Positions 23,940 to 35,647 of a stretch of 64,000 nt of DNA are shown here, piece after piece; the first letter of the stretch is position 1; every line of letters begins with the position of its first letter. The translations under genes were made by a program, and so were the position numbers. The notes under the pieces were generated by a model that was not told the DNA's origin, did no database searches, and saw nothing but the letters and a program-made list of their open reading frames with translations. The DNA is from Rosellinia necatrix (lineage: Eukaryota; Ascomycota; Sordariomycetes; Xylariales; Xylariaceae): contig JAGYVD010000009.1 in the NCBI GenBank assembly GCA_021209875.1, positions 496,001-560,000 of the forward strand, written 5' to 3'.

Positions 23940-25600
23940 TGAGCCGAAGGAATCTGGCCTTTGCGAGGGTATAGGATGGATGGATAAGTTATGATCCGAT
24001 CATACTGACATCGTATATTTCGGTTGTTTGTCGATGATCTGCGCGCTGGTGTTAGGGACTTGAAGAATCTGTTTTCATTTGTTACTACCAGCCTAAGGCT
24101 GCTGATATACCCAGGCGAGGCAAGGCGTTTATGTACTATAGAGGGCGTTTGGGGCATTTGTGGTTGTGCATCGAACACACCTAGAATACTGTCACCGCTC
24201 TGGTTGGACCCCTCCTACCTCTATTGCAAGGATGTAGTCTGCGCAAAGTTGACGAAGGACGACTGCCGAAGTCAGTGGGTCAGCGTGGCCGGCCATATCC
24301 GAAGCGTGCTCCAGATTTATTAGCTACTATCTAGCCAACATGAAAAATTTCCAACGTAATTAACATGTGGGTAGATACGGTCAGCCGGGCCGAAACTAGT
24401 GATTCCAGAAGCTGAAGAGCTCAGGTGGTCAGAGGTTTTGCATCTGGGCGGACACGCAAAGCAAGATATCATCATATAAGGGATTACATGGCTATAATGT
24501 AGAGGAATCGTGTATATGTATATTTCTCGATAGACTAATGCGACTATGATCTGTAAGAACCCAGTTCGCGAGAGGCCCCCCACGGGATGCCAGTGATACC
24601 ATCGTTGAAGACAGCCATCCATCGGCAGCCGTAGGGCACCACTACACTGATGTACGATACTGATCACGCTCTGCCAGACCTTTCCGGGTACCATCGCGGT
24701 AGCTGTTAACAAACCAATCTGTGCTGCTGTTAGCTTTGGCTCGAGAGGAGATTTCCATGAGGTCGAAGGGGAAAGAATACAGTCAGAATATGTAAGAAAT
24801 TAACTATCAGTTTTCTACTTGATATAGCAGCTCCGGCGAGAGCGCCATCAAAATAGAATCAATCGCAAATTACCTCATCAGAAGCATGTGATAGAAGAGG
24901 GAGGTCATAACGGGATGATGCTTACCTATAATAACGCAGAAAAACTAAGGGGTTAGGCGTCCCAATTGCTCATGAGGACGACGAACATGTAGAATGTTGA
25001 GGGAAGGAAGGAGGGAGGTGTTTGCAGGTTTTCGCTTTTTATAGCTCCTGAAAGATTTCTGATGGGGCTAGTGGAATAATGCTGACCCACTAAGTTTTAT
25101 CAGCGTTATCAGATACCTGCGTGCCATTGGACTACGCAAGAGCTGGGATTGCTATTCACTGGCGGCTGTAACAGCTAGCGAGTGACAGCCGGCAGCTCGG
25201 GTAGCAGCTGCTGCCCGGATTTGGTGCACACAGGAAATTTTGAGAAAGTGTGGACAAAAATCCATCATTCTGGAATCCCCTCCAACGACTGACAACAAGA
25301 CGACATTGATTGAGCCTCACATCGCGGCGTATTTCACCCACTACTCAATCCGTAAGTACAGATGCACGACCGCCCACCGAACATCCCCCTCCCTCCCCCG
25401 AGCACCGGCTACGCATTAGAAGTTAGCTTCAATTCCCGTCACCCCGATCTTGAACCCTGATTCGATATATACATCACGCATCGCGCATCTCGGGTTTCCA
25501 CCGCGAGTTCGCCAGCCTATCTAGCCACAGAGGCTCGCCACCGCCTTCACTACTTCTCACTACTTCTTTCTAACCGCTGGCCACGCAGAAAACTGTCACC
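23940..25600. other. Spacer downstream of the RBR gene and upstream of eL14
   Basis: No confident gene. A short minus-strand stretch near 24545-24665 reads like a small coding exon but has no recognisable family (see findings). The last 250 bp before 25601 is pyrimidine-rich, as usual for a ribosomal-protein promoter and leader. Confidence 0.45.
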
Positions 25601-26122
25601 ATGTCCGCGACCATCGAGTCCCCATCGTGGCGAACCGTCGAGGTCGGCCGCCTCGTTCTCATCAACAACGGCCCCTACACCGGCCGGATTGCCGCCATCG
25701 TCGAGGTCATTTCCGAGAAGCGCGTAAGTGTTGCCCGGCGTTGGGGAGAGGAAAGGAAAGGGCGAGGGAAAGCAAGAAGCGCAGTGGTTGACTTGGCAAT
25801 TTGTCTGTAGGTTCTGGTTGATGGACCCAGCTCGGAGGAGAGCTTCGTCGTACCCAAGGGACCCATCGCCCTATCCGATGTGCTCCTTACCGATCTATCA
25901 CTCGAGATACCCCGAGCCCTCCGAACCGGAACGCTGAAGAAGTTCTGGGAGAAGGCCGAGATCGACAAGAAGTGGCAGGACAGCAAGTGGGCCCAGCGCA
26001 GCCAGCGGACGGAGCGCAGAAAAGCCCTGACCGACTTCCAGCGCTTCCAACTCCTCCGCGCCAAGAAGCAGCAGCGATATGAGGTCCGCAAGGCCCTCGC
26101 CAAGGTCAAGGCCGCGGCGTAA
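25601..26122 (+). CDS. RPL14: 60S ribosomal protein L14 (eL14)
   Basis: Exons 25601-25723 and 25811-26122 give 144 residues. The protein starts MSATIESPSWRTVEVGRLVL, with the KOW-like VGRLVLINNGPYTGRIAAIV segment near the N-terminus. After the intron come VLVDGP, ALSDVLLTDLSLEIPR and a basic C-terminus with KKQQRYEVRKALAKVKAAA. It is a component of the large ribosomal subunit in the cytoplasm. Length and order are as in yeast L14. The donor GTAAGT follows SEKR. Confidence 0.97.
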
Positions 26123-27892
26123 TGTGGAAAGGGGATAGATGGGGGGTGATGCTCGATTTCTGATTAAGGAAGAAGAGGCTCTCACGGCGGGAGCGGTTTC
26201 GGTCTGCATGGCACATGGGCACGGGGTTGACGGATTCCTTTTGCTGCATCGTCTGGCAAGACCTGTATGTCACACAAAACTTATTTCTGAGGTGACCGGC
26301 GTCAATGATTACGGACCATTCACAAGCATTCCCGATGATGCATCTTGTTCCCCAGGATTCCTCTGTATTGTGCTGGTGTAGAGCAGGACAACAGGCTGGA
26401 TATACATGGCGGTCGCGTCCTATCTATCCGTGATACTGGCGTCCGGGTAGTCATTGTGTATTCCACGGCGGGCATCCTCCTCAATGGAAGCTTGACGGAG
26501 CGCCTGCAGCTGAGAGCTGAATTAACAGAGGCCATTAAATTGCCATTTCCCCCAAGGTGGCGGTTTTCTTAAGTGCATTTATAGCATATGCAATCGATAC
26601 TTTCCGGGATCCCTACCTACTTATACCTAGCCGGGGAGCGAGTGCACGTTGATGAAGCCACTGGATTACTCATCAAGAAACCATTGCTGTCTATTCAATG
26701 CACTAACAGAATAAACAGCAAGAAAGGCGAGTTGGCCATACCAGGCTAGGCAAAGAAAAATCTAAGTAGGATGGTCAGTATGAGGGTCGAACTCGTGACC
26801 TTCACATCACCCATGATGTAATCTTTTAGATATTAATTAGTACGACGCTTTAACCGACGAATTGGTTACGATACACTCTAGAATTTTTTTTTTTTTTTTT
26901 GACATGATGAAACCCTATCAGAAATACCTACCTACCTGGTAAGGTGGCAGGTAGGTATGCAACGGATGGGAATTCAATTATGAACATTTTCATACCTCAA
27001 TAACTACAGCGCCTATCTAAAGGTTATGCATGACCTAGAACTGCCACTTACTTTCTCTACTCAAATTGATTGGCTTAAAGTGTTTTTGCACTTGGTATCT
27101 CTATATTTTCAAGATGCTAAATGTGCATATTCTTTGGCATTACCCTCGCAATAGCTCACGATTAAATAAGTGAAGATGTGAGGCGGGGTAACTAGTAGGT
27201 ACCTCCTTCAGGTACTCCTTCACGTAGTGGGAGGTACCGAAGTACCTACACCTATTTTTCGGCATTGGCCTCCTCCTGTTCGAGGGGGGGCATCGGCCTC
27301 AAAAACTTGGAAGACTTCAGAACTTAATGCCGGAATGTTCAAGGTTACTTGGGGGTTACGTCTGCAACCGGCATTTTGCATGTGTCCGCAGGTCAATAGG
27401 TAAGTGGTTTGACGAACCGAAGTCCCGTATGAGGTAGGTGTAGGTACCTACCTATGGTGGGTAGGTACGGGTACCTGGGTACCGCAGTGGGGTGTGGGCG
27501 GTCGGGCCACTTGTAATAGCCCTACCCAAAGAATTGGCATGAATTTGTGAATTGGCGCTTGCATCTTTTCCTCGCCAAATTCGAGGTACAACCAGTGACA
27601 GACACTCCTCCCCCGCTACCTCTTCCCCGTAATAACCTTCGGTTGCGAAATCTATAGCTACCGTCGCTGTTGCATGTGAGTGCGGTCTTCTGCTTGCAAA
27701 TCCCCCTTTCTCATTCTACCCTAAACTACAGTTTCGGGGAGGTTTGCGCTTTGGCATTGCTTGTCGCCGGCTCTCGTTGTGCTGAATTGGTGCCGCCTTT
27801 CCAACCTCGCTAGCCTCGCTTCCTCTCCCAGCCTTCTCTGCCTACCTACTAACTGATTGCCGCCGGCGTCGATAGCATACACTCTCTTCACC
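26123..27892. other. Spacer with a tRNA-like relic and TACCTACC runs
   Basis: No gene. A degenerate tRNA-like stretch lies at 26772-26875. A T-run is near 26885-26900. Dense TACCTACC/GGTAGGTA copies occur at 26927-26955 and 27200-27480. The last 200 bp is pyrimidine-rich and leads into the NAC alpha gene. Confidence 0.55.
26772..26875 (-). pseudogene. tRNA-like relic, degenerate
   Basis: On the minus strand, GTTCGACCC fits the B-box consensus GTTCRANNC and is preceded by AAGGTCACGA, usual for a variable loop and T arm. About 60 nt upstream, GTCGGTTAAAGCG resembles a D arm. Between them is an over-long stretch that could be an anticodon arm plus intron. The 5' and 3' acceptor stems do not pair, and one T-stem pair is lost. 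I read it as a decayed tRNA or a tRNA-derived repeat, not a working gene. Confidence 0.4.
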
Positions 27893-28736
27893 ATGGCCAA
27901 CCCTCGTGTCGAAGAGCTTCCCGATGAGGAGCCCCAGAAGGTCGCCGTCGAGGACCAGGATGACGACGACAGCTCTGACTCTGAGATCGATGCTGGCGAG
28001 AGCGGCCCGACCGGTTCCAGCGCTGTGATCCACTCCCGCAACGAGAAGAAGGCTCGCAAGGCTATTGAGAAGCTTCACCTCACTCGTGTTCCTGGCATCA
28101 CTCGTGTCACCCTCCGACGCCCCAAGAACGTGAGTTGAGTGTGGAAGTTTTGCTCTGTTATAATGGACCGACCATACGCCTACCCCTCGCCATACAGCCG
28201 GGCTCCCCTGTTGCATAGGGGTGTTTGCATTGGTGTCGGGTGGCTCTGGTTCATCCAAATCACCACACAGGATCTCACTAACAAATTGCCCCTAGATCCT
28301 CTTCGTGATCAACAACCCCGAGGTGTACAAGTCGCCCAACAGCAACACTTACATGTGAGGAGCCAAATGACTGGTGCCGAACCAAAATGCAATGGCTGAT
28401 CATCAACGCAGTGTCTTTGGTGAAGCTAAGATCGAGGATCTTAACTCGGCAGCCCAGCAGGCCGCTGCTCAGTCGCTGGCCGCCCAGGGTGGAGAGCATG
28501 ATCACGCCGGCCATGACCACAGCCACGATGAGGCTGGCAAGGCTGTTGAGAGTGCCGAGGACAAGAAGGACGATGATGACGATGACGAGGATGAAGAGGT
28601 GGATGCCGAGGGCCTCGAAGATAAGGACATTGAGCTGGTCATGACTCAGGCAAATGTCTCCCGCACAAAAGCAATTAAGGCACTGAAGGAGAACGACAAC
28701 GACATAGTAAATTCTATCATGGCGCTAAGCGTCTAA
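27893..28736 (+). CDS. EGD2: Nascent polypeptide-associated complex subunit alpha
   Basis: Exons 27893-28129, 28296-28354 and 28412-28736 give 621 nt, 206 residues. The start at 27893 (ACCATGGCC) is chosen over the codon at 27857. An acidic N-terminus leads to the NAC domain: [52 protein letters not shown] His/Asp/Glu-rich linker follows, and a C-terminal UBA domain contains [20 protein letters not shown] and DIVNSIMAL. With NAC beta the protein binds ribosomes and shields new chains from mistargeting to the ER. Both introns sit inside the NAC domain. Confidence 0.97.
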
Positions 28737-29319
28737 GAGTTTAACAAAGGGAACATTCATATCCCATTATATATGTCATGAGCGCGATCCTGGTCGGCTT
28801 GGTGCGTCACGCTGGAATGAGCATGTGTAGGCCCAACAAATGAGCCACGGAAGAGAATTCACTGACCTATGCGTCATGGTAACTACGATACCTTGCAATA
28901 CGGATTTCTAGGGTTATTGTAGATTTTGAGGCTGTCATGACGTGTACCAAGCAAGTGACATGTGAATCCCACATATTGTTTGATCAAAAAATCCCTCCAA
29001 TAACAAGAAAAAGAGCGGAAAAGGGTCGGCGCATGGCGCAGCCTACCGTCCTGAAATTTGTAACAAACCGATGGGGAGTGAATCTAAAAACGAGGTTAAA
29101 GAGTTGCGAAAGCTTAGTTGTTGATAAATTCTGTCTTGAAGGGTAACTAACCGTGGATATCATTGAAAAATAGCTGGCATGTCACGTGACGTGGGTCACG
29201 GGAATCAAGGTCGGGCTTGCTCCATCCCAAAACGCCGAGTCCTTCGGTAAAGACCAAGCAACCTCTGCTGCGAATTGCTTCAGATCTCCACTCATTTACA
29301 TCCCTCACCCACCACAAAT
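28737..29319. other. Spacer between NAC alpha and ATP synthase subunit d
   Basis: About 580 bp with no gene seen. It holds the 3' end of the NAC alpha transcript and the promoter of the ATP synthase gene. Confidence 0.6.
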
Positions 29320-30147
29320 ATGGCCACACCTGCAGTAAGTGTCTCCCGGATCGTCGGATTACTGCTAGAGCCTCAAGCCGGCATTTCCCTGGTGCCATGA
29401 AGGCCATTGGCCTGCCAATGGGCGGCGGATGACGCATCTCGCGAGCAGATGAGCTAATTTTCTCTCTTCGCCCAATTCGCAGCGCAGCGCAGCCTTGAAG
29501 CTCGACTGGGCCAAGGTTACCTCCTCCCTCGGCCTCCGCGGCCAGACCGTCGCCTCCCTCCAGGCCTTCAAGCAGCGGAACGAGAACGCGCGCCGCAAGG
29601 TGCAGCTGCTGTCGGAGCAGCCGACCCAGGTCGACTTCGCCCACTACCGGTCTGTGCTCAAGAACCAGGCCGTCATCGACGAGATCGAGAAGCGCTTCAG
29701 CACGTTCCAACCCGCCAAGTACGACGTCGCGCGCCAGCTGAAGGCCATCGAGGCCTTCGAGGTCGAGGCCGTCAAGAACGCCGAGGCGACCAAGGACAAG
29801 GTCGACCTCGAGCTCAAGGACCTCGAGAACACCCTGAAGAACATCGAGACTGCCCGGCCATTCGAGGAGCTCACTGTGGTACGTGGCGGACGGGGACCGA
29901 TGATGAATACGGCGGTTCGCGGTTGGGAAACGGATACTGACGTGACGTGCTGCAGGACGAAGTCGCCGCCGCCGAGCCCTCCATCGACGAGAAGACTGCC
30001 AAGCTGGTTTCCAAGGGTCGCTGGTCCGTTCCGGGATACAAGGTACGATCTCTGCCCTGCCGATCATTCAGCAGAAGCGTCGAAGAAGAGAATACTTATA
30101 CTAACCCCCTGGTGTAGGAGAAATTCGGCGAGCTTTCCATACTATAG
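29320..30147 (+). CDS. ATP7: Mitochondrial ATP synthase subunit d
   Basis: Four exons: 29320-29334 (15 nt), 29483-29878, 29956-30042 and 30118-30147; 528 nt, 175 residues. The tiny first exon encodes MATPA and ends at a GTAAGT donor. Exon 2 starts [20 protein letters not shown] and includes [15 protein letters not shown] and [16 protein letters not shown]. Exon 3 gives [12 protein letters not shown] and [11 protein letters not shown], and exon 4 EKFGELSIL. Order and length match yeast Atp7, part of the peripheral stalk of F1Fo ATP synthase in the inner mitochondrial membrane. The acceptor of exon 2 has a tandem CGCAGCGCAG, so one nearby alternative site exists. Confidence 0.95.
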
Positions 30148-31361
30148 ACAACATGATGCATTCCACCACATTTTCCCCTTTGTGTACTCTAGCATTGTAG
30201 ATGGTCAGCCCGGAGAGGTCATGGCACTGGAATCACATCACTAATTCCTGAACAAACATGCATGCGAGGGACCAAATACATCTCGTCGTGTGAAGGTCGT
30301 TCGTATCGTCTACTGACTAGATCCGTTCTCGTCGGCTTGAAGCGAACGCCAGAGAGTGTGCGAGAGGCCAACCGCCAGCGGGGTTGTCATTCGGAATCAC
30401 TTCAATGCCTCGGCCCAAACTTGACCCGGTAGCCTAATGTACGAAGGGCCGCTTCGCCGACTTTTTCCCCGTTGGAAATTAACTAGCTAGCAAAATATCC
30501 CGTCAGATCCGTTTTGCACAGTCTTGGTATTCGCTATAAGCCCAAGTCTTGTTCCAACTTGGAGTCGTTGTTTTCAATATCTAGTTTGCATTAGGAAGTA
30601 TTCAAAAATAACATTACAGCTAGAATCCCGTATCATCCGATAACTAGACGCTACAATACTTCAAATTCTGGGCCGAAGCCGTCTGAGTGATCACTCTCCT
30701 ACGACATGGGCTGCTCTACCGCGTATCTGGAAATGGTTATGGCGTTTGCCTGATCGTTTTTATCAGTATAGGGGTCCAATATTCCCGCCTCCCATTTCCT
30801 TGCATAGCAAGTGTAATGTTTAGTATGCTCGGCTACAGGACATGTACGCCTTTATCTACAGGATCTTGCTCGGAATTGTAGCTCCTGGGGCTTGGGGCTT
30901 GGCGTGGCGTCGCCACCAACTGAGTAGCCGGACAATATGCGCCCTCCTTTGCCCTTTCGTTGGCTTATACAACCGACAATGACACCTGCACAGCCCGCCC
31001 TCTGTCTCATGTCGGTAAACCGACCAAGGGGGGACCGAGGGATACCAAGTGAGACGTGAATCCTGACGTTTCTTGTATATCTATTTCAGATTTTGCTGTG
31101 ATGTGGTTCATCGAGGCAGGGTTAGTGGTAAATGACTTCAAAGTTGCATGTCAAGAAATTCTATGGACGACGAGGTCGAGGACTGCTTTGAAAAACGAGG
31201 ACGGCGACGGAAACAACCATAATATCGGTAACCATCTCAGCAATCGCTGGACTTATCAAAGGATTTACAATAGCTGTCGCCACGCCTTGGACCTGGGTTG
31301 TTACTATGTCTCGATCGACGGCTGTCGTATCAAGGGGTATTCCCCGAGGCAAGGGTGAAGG

Positions 31362-31605
31362 AGCTGGGCTGCTCAACGCAAACCCGGAAGGTCAGAGGAC
31401 ATGGCGTACTGGCTTATGGAACTTTTCAACATGCGCATGCCGCTCATTTATAGTGAGGGCGCCACAGTAGCATTCAGCCTCCTATAACTTGAAATAATGA
31501 AGTCAACGCCTGAATTGAGACTTTTTACTTCGCACAGGATAAAATCAACGGCCAGGTGAACAATTCTGCAGCATCCTGGTAGACTCGCCATCACACTTTG
31601 GAATC
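31362..31605 (+). pseudogene. Relic of a HET-family (vegetative incompatibility) protein
   Basis: The frame from 31362 reads SWAAQRKPGRSEDMAYWLM then ELFNMRMPLIYSEGA, close to the conserved block after the HET domain (SWA..R.T.R.ED.AYCL.G.F.V.MPLLYGEG). A stop follows soon after. About 80 nt further on, 31564-31605 reads FCSILVDSPSHFGI, like the next conserved step (G-L-L-A-D-SP-x-F). Stops and a frame break separate the two pieces, and no intact HET domain lies upstream. I infer an old degraded copy. Confidence 0.65.
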
Positions 31606-31690
31606 TAGAGAAGAATCTGCTGTTCGATCCCCGAAAATCATCACTTTATGGCCAACAAAGATATATGGGTGTCATCGCCACTCGATCCAG

Positions 31691-31740
31691 ACAGAGACAC
31701 ACACACACAGACATAGACACACACACACGCACGCACACAC
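31691..31740. repeat. CA-rich dinucleotide repeat
   Basis: ACACAC runs interrupted by GACATAGAC and GCACGC. Intergenic. Confidence 0.9.
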
Positions 31741-32552
31741 AAGAGGTTATCTCACAAGGGGAGCCCAAACACAGATCAAATCTAGTGCATTTGTTGAGGC
31801 TGGTAAGAAAACCTTAGTATGGACAGGGTTAGGTATTAGGCAATAGGTGCCTAGTTGTTGAATTATACCTAGTAGTAGTAGTAGTTTATTAACGTCTAGT
31901 CTAGTGAATTATACCTAGGTGGGTACAAAAGGGCCTCCAAACGTAAACGAAGCAGGAGGCATTTCCCTTGGGCTATACTTGTAGGGCCTATGTGTAAATA
32001 CTCCGTACCTGCTTGTTCTCCCCCCACAATAGCGCATGCTACCGGCCCGTACTGGACCTCGGTAGGTAAGTACCTACCTATAAGTACCTACTCCGTATTG
32101 GGCACTTTTCAGGTCTAGGTGGCAGAAGGTAAAATTGATCCGTGCGACCAACCAACCGCTGAACTTTACCTAAGCACCTACTTAGCCTACTTAAGTACCT
32201 ACCGGACCCGGACCCGTTACCCAAGGTACATAAATAACAAGGTTGTTGCCGACGTCCTTATCAGAGATCAAACGCAGAGAGGGAGTGAGCAAGGTAGGTA
32301 CGAAGCGGGACCCGGCCTATCACCTAACCTACTCCTTGCTACTTCTAGCCATCGCCATCTCATTGCACACATGCGCGACACATACAACGTCGAGCGCACA
32401 TGATCCCTAGGTTAGGGCGGTATCTAGCATATCTAACCCTTCTTCTACAAGGACCCATATTCTAGCCGTAGATCCTCTTACCAGTCAAAGTCAAGGCTTG
32501 CTACCAAGGCCTGCGAGCTGCGAGCAACCAAGGCCGGCTACCGAGGCCGGCC

Positions 32553-32632
32553 ACCTACAATCGGTACCTACAATCGCACCTACAATCGTGCCTACAATCG
32601 TGCCTACAATCGTACCTACAATCGTACCTATT
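32553..32632. repeat. 12-bp tandem repeat (ACCTACAATCGT) upstream of the F-box ATG
   Basis: About six units at a 12-nt period starting at 32553/32566, with variation only at the last positions of the unit. The array ends about 25 nt before the ATG at 32656, so it lies in the leader or core promoter of that gene. Confidence 0.9.
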
Positions 32633-32655
32633 GTTGACGCACTCACCCTGCCAAG

Positions 32656-34528
32656 ATGGACAAGATACCGCCCGAGATCATGTACCTGGTCTGTTCGCTT
32701 CTGAATGTTGACGACATCCTTCACTTTCGCCTTGTCAATAAGCTATTTGCCGACATCGGTGCTGCCTACATGCTGCCCGAGGTGACCTTCTACCTGCACC
32801 AAGAGGAGCTCGACCGTTTGGAGGCCATATCGTTGCATCCCATATTCTCGAAGCATGTCAGCTCACTAACCTACTTCGCCGAGGCACTCGACTCCCCCAA
32901 GGTCTCATGGCGCGAGTTCGTGCGGGATCACAAGAAGGCGATGAGGTGGAACGGCACGCTGAGAAAGCAGAGCTTGACTCCCGCCCAGCTGATGGCTGAG
33001 TACAACAAGTATCTCAAGGCTGTCGACGACCAGGAAGAACTCATGGAGAAGAAGAAGGACATGGTGCTGCTCAAGCAGGTTCTCCCCCGCTTCCCCAAAC
33101 TCGAGACCCTGACTATGTCGGCTGGTAAAATCTTCTATGAGGGGAACTATCGGATAGAGAGGAAAAGGCCTCTCACTGACTGCCTCAGATGGGATTATAT
33201 GTGTGGCGTGCACCCCGAAGGCCAATACCAACTGGACACCCTTCTCCTCGCCAATGTGGATTCCCAATCCGCCCTGACCACTCTCCGCGCAGGGTCGCTA
33301 CATTGGAGATTCTTCAAGAGGAGCGAGCGAGAGCTGGCACACATGTTTAAACCACTCGCCAACCTCACATCCATCCAACTTACCATCAGCGTGGATCCGG
33401 CTGACGAGAGGGTGCACGAGGGTAACTCGCTCCGAAAGTGCCAGCGCGTCATGGCGAAAGGCACGCTACGGAGGGTCCTCAAGTCCATGCCGCAACTGGA
33501 GTCGCTGTACGTCGAGATCCTGAACCTGGATTGCAACGACCAAGAAAAGGGAGCCTACCTGCGTGACATTATCGAACCCGGCTTCCGCTGGCCAAGCCTC
33601 AAATCTCTGGTTCTCGGCGGCATTGTTAGTAACAGGGTGGAACTCATGAATGTTTTTAGGCTCCATAAGAATACGCTCCGGAAGCTCTGCCTGCGAGATA
33701 TGACTCTCGCATCGACATCGTGGCGGAAGCTTTTACCGCAGATTCGGGAAACGCTGTATCTCGAGGATGCGTGCATTTGTGGTGACATTTACGGCCAATC
33801 TGAAGAGGATGACGAGGACGACGAAGATGGGCCGTGGAATACTGTAGCAGCGCCGGGTTTTGAATACTGGGATCTGTCTGTGCCCGAAGTAGGCGCCCAT
33901 GACATGCGGCAATCGATCAATATGTACTGTCGGCGAGGTGGCGAGAAGTACCCGGACATTTTGCCTTTGGTAAGATTTGCGACCCTGTAGCTTCCTCCTT
34001 TCGGTGGACTCTGACGGCAGGGCAAGTCACATGACCCAGGGCTTCGCGCTTCCGTTTACTATACATGGGTCTGCTGGAATTATCGGGACTAGCGAATGCT
34101 AACACCTTATACCTACGCAGTGTGAGTTCGTGACAGATAGATACTACGAACAGTATGTCCTACCGTTCTTCGAAGATCACGACACAGGGTACGATGGCGA
34201 CGATGCGGACCCCGACAGTCTAGAATGGGAGAACGACGGAGCTTGGGAAGACGTCACAGACGAGGAGGAGTCCGACGGCGAGTTGGGCGATGCCTCGGCG
34301 GGGAGTTTGGCCCAGCAGGAGACGCATTTTGCCTTTCAGATGATGCTGGCAAACTCACTCGTCGACACCTATTACGATGGCGACGAGATTGACGAGGCAT
34401 TTATGGAAGAAGAAATAATGGACGAATTGGACGTTCCCGACTTCAATATGGAATCGACCCCGGCTATTGGCTTGCCAGCGCAGAGCGTCATAGACTCAGA
34501 CGACGACGACATGCCGGGGTTGATTTAG
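32656..34528 (+). CDS. F-box domain protein
   Basis: Exons 32656-33969 and 34121-34528 give 573 residues, joined in phase 0 from DILPL to CEFVTDRYYEQYVLPFFE. The N-terminus MDKIPPEIMYLVCSLLNVDD followed by ILHFRLVNKLFADIGAAYML is a typical fungal F-box (residues about 1-45), which would dock to Skp1 in an SCF ubiquitin ligase. The rest is Leu-rich with irregular repeats (FPKLETLTM, MPQLESLYVEIL, WPSLKSLVLGG), suggesting an LRR-like substrate platform. Acidic runs occur near residue 380 and throughout the C-terminal 130 residues, which end DDDDMPGLI. Substrate is unknown. Confidence 0.85.
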
Positions 34529-35647
34529 CAGCACGGCGTTTTATTTTCGTCCTCACCTATTACAGAAGAGAATAGCCATATGGGGGCGGTTTGATATCCG
34601 CTCCTTTGTTGGCTATGAAAATCCGCTGGGCTCATATCGAAGCACCTACGCGACGTATATGTGCACACTACACTACTCGATTCCTACAATGATACATCAT
34701 ATAGGAGGGGAATTGACTACCGAGGTACTCAACGACACCCAGGTAGCGGGTGGGATAGACTGGTAGAGTATTTTGCTAGGCTAGGCTAACTAGATCATTC
34801 TAAGGCTCGATTCAAAGTCTATTGAGGGGACTGTTGTAGTACGCTAGGCAAGTCTTACACAAAAGGCGGCTGGGAAGTATTTGGCAATTATTTGTCCTTT
34901 GTTCTTCTCCTGCTCGAGCTGGGGGCCTGATCTGATGCCGTAGAAGTACGTACCTAGGTAGGTAGGTACGTACATACAGCAACCGCCCTATTTAGACATT
35001 AGATAGGGACCTAGTGACGGGCCCTAAGCCACCTACAGTGCCCAGTGCCCAATTTAGCCATATACATAGGTACTTACTTAAGACACGGAAAGCTAAATGC
35101 CAAATGCGGTCCCCAAACAGGGACTTAACAGGTACCTAAGGCACCCCGGTACTAGCGTAATGTTAGGTAGGCAGGTCCTGGGTCGGTAGGCGCTTGGGCA
35201 GGTAGGTAGGTACATACGTACGTAATCGACGGGCTTGAACGCTGCGTCTCCCCGTCTTGTCAGTTCCAGTCCAGTCCAGACCAGACGCCCATCCATCCAT
35301 CATCCACCATCTCGTCATATCGTATCAACCTGTCACCTCGTTCCCTCTGCGACAACCCGTCGGGCCCATCTCCTCCCATCCTCTCCCCTTCCCTCCCATC
35401 ACGAGCGCTGCGAGCCTCCCGTCCCGAAGAACTGACGATCCACCTGTTCGTTCCCTCTCTCTCCCTCTCTGTCTCTCTCTCTCTCTCTCCACCGAGCTCG
35501 GGACCAGCCATCCTCGCACTCCATCGCCGACAAAGCAAAAGCCTCGACTCCCGTACCCCGACCGCGCTTCCCACCGAACGACCCCCCGGAGCCATCCAGG
35601 TATCTACGGAGTAGGCCTTCTACGCCCTCACAGAACAACCGCCCCCG
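34529..35647. other. Intergenic between F-box and Eaf genes
   Basis: TAGGTAGGTAC runs occur near 34950-34975 and 35205-35222. The 300 bp before 35648 is strongly pyrimidine-rich (CTCTCT near 35453-35490), which fits a promoter and 5' leader. No gene seen. Confidence 0.6.

Larger units (their letters stand above)
30148..32655. other. Spacer with HET-family relic and simple repeats
   Basis: Apart from the relic at 31362-31605, I see a CA-rich run (31691-31740), TACCTACC copies (32060-32200) and a 12-bp tandem array just before the F-box gene. No intact gene. Confidence 0.6.

Noticed and set aside
29147..30067. 306-residue minus-strand ORF over ATP synthase subunit d
   Set aside because: It overlaps conserved exons and introns of a certain gene and has no family features.
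31640..31760. CA-rich run as a CRISPR-like array
   Set aside because: A dinucleotide repeat without spacers. CRISPR is not expected in a fungal nuclear genome and none was seen.
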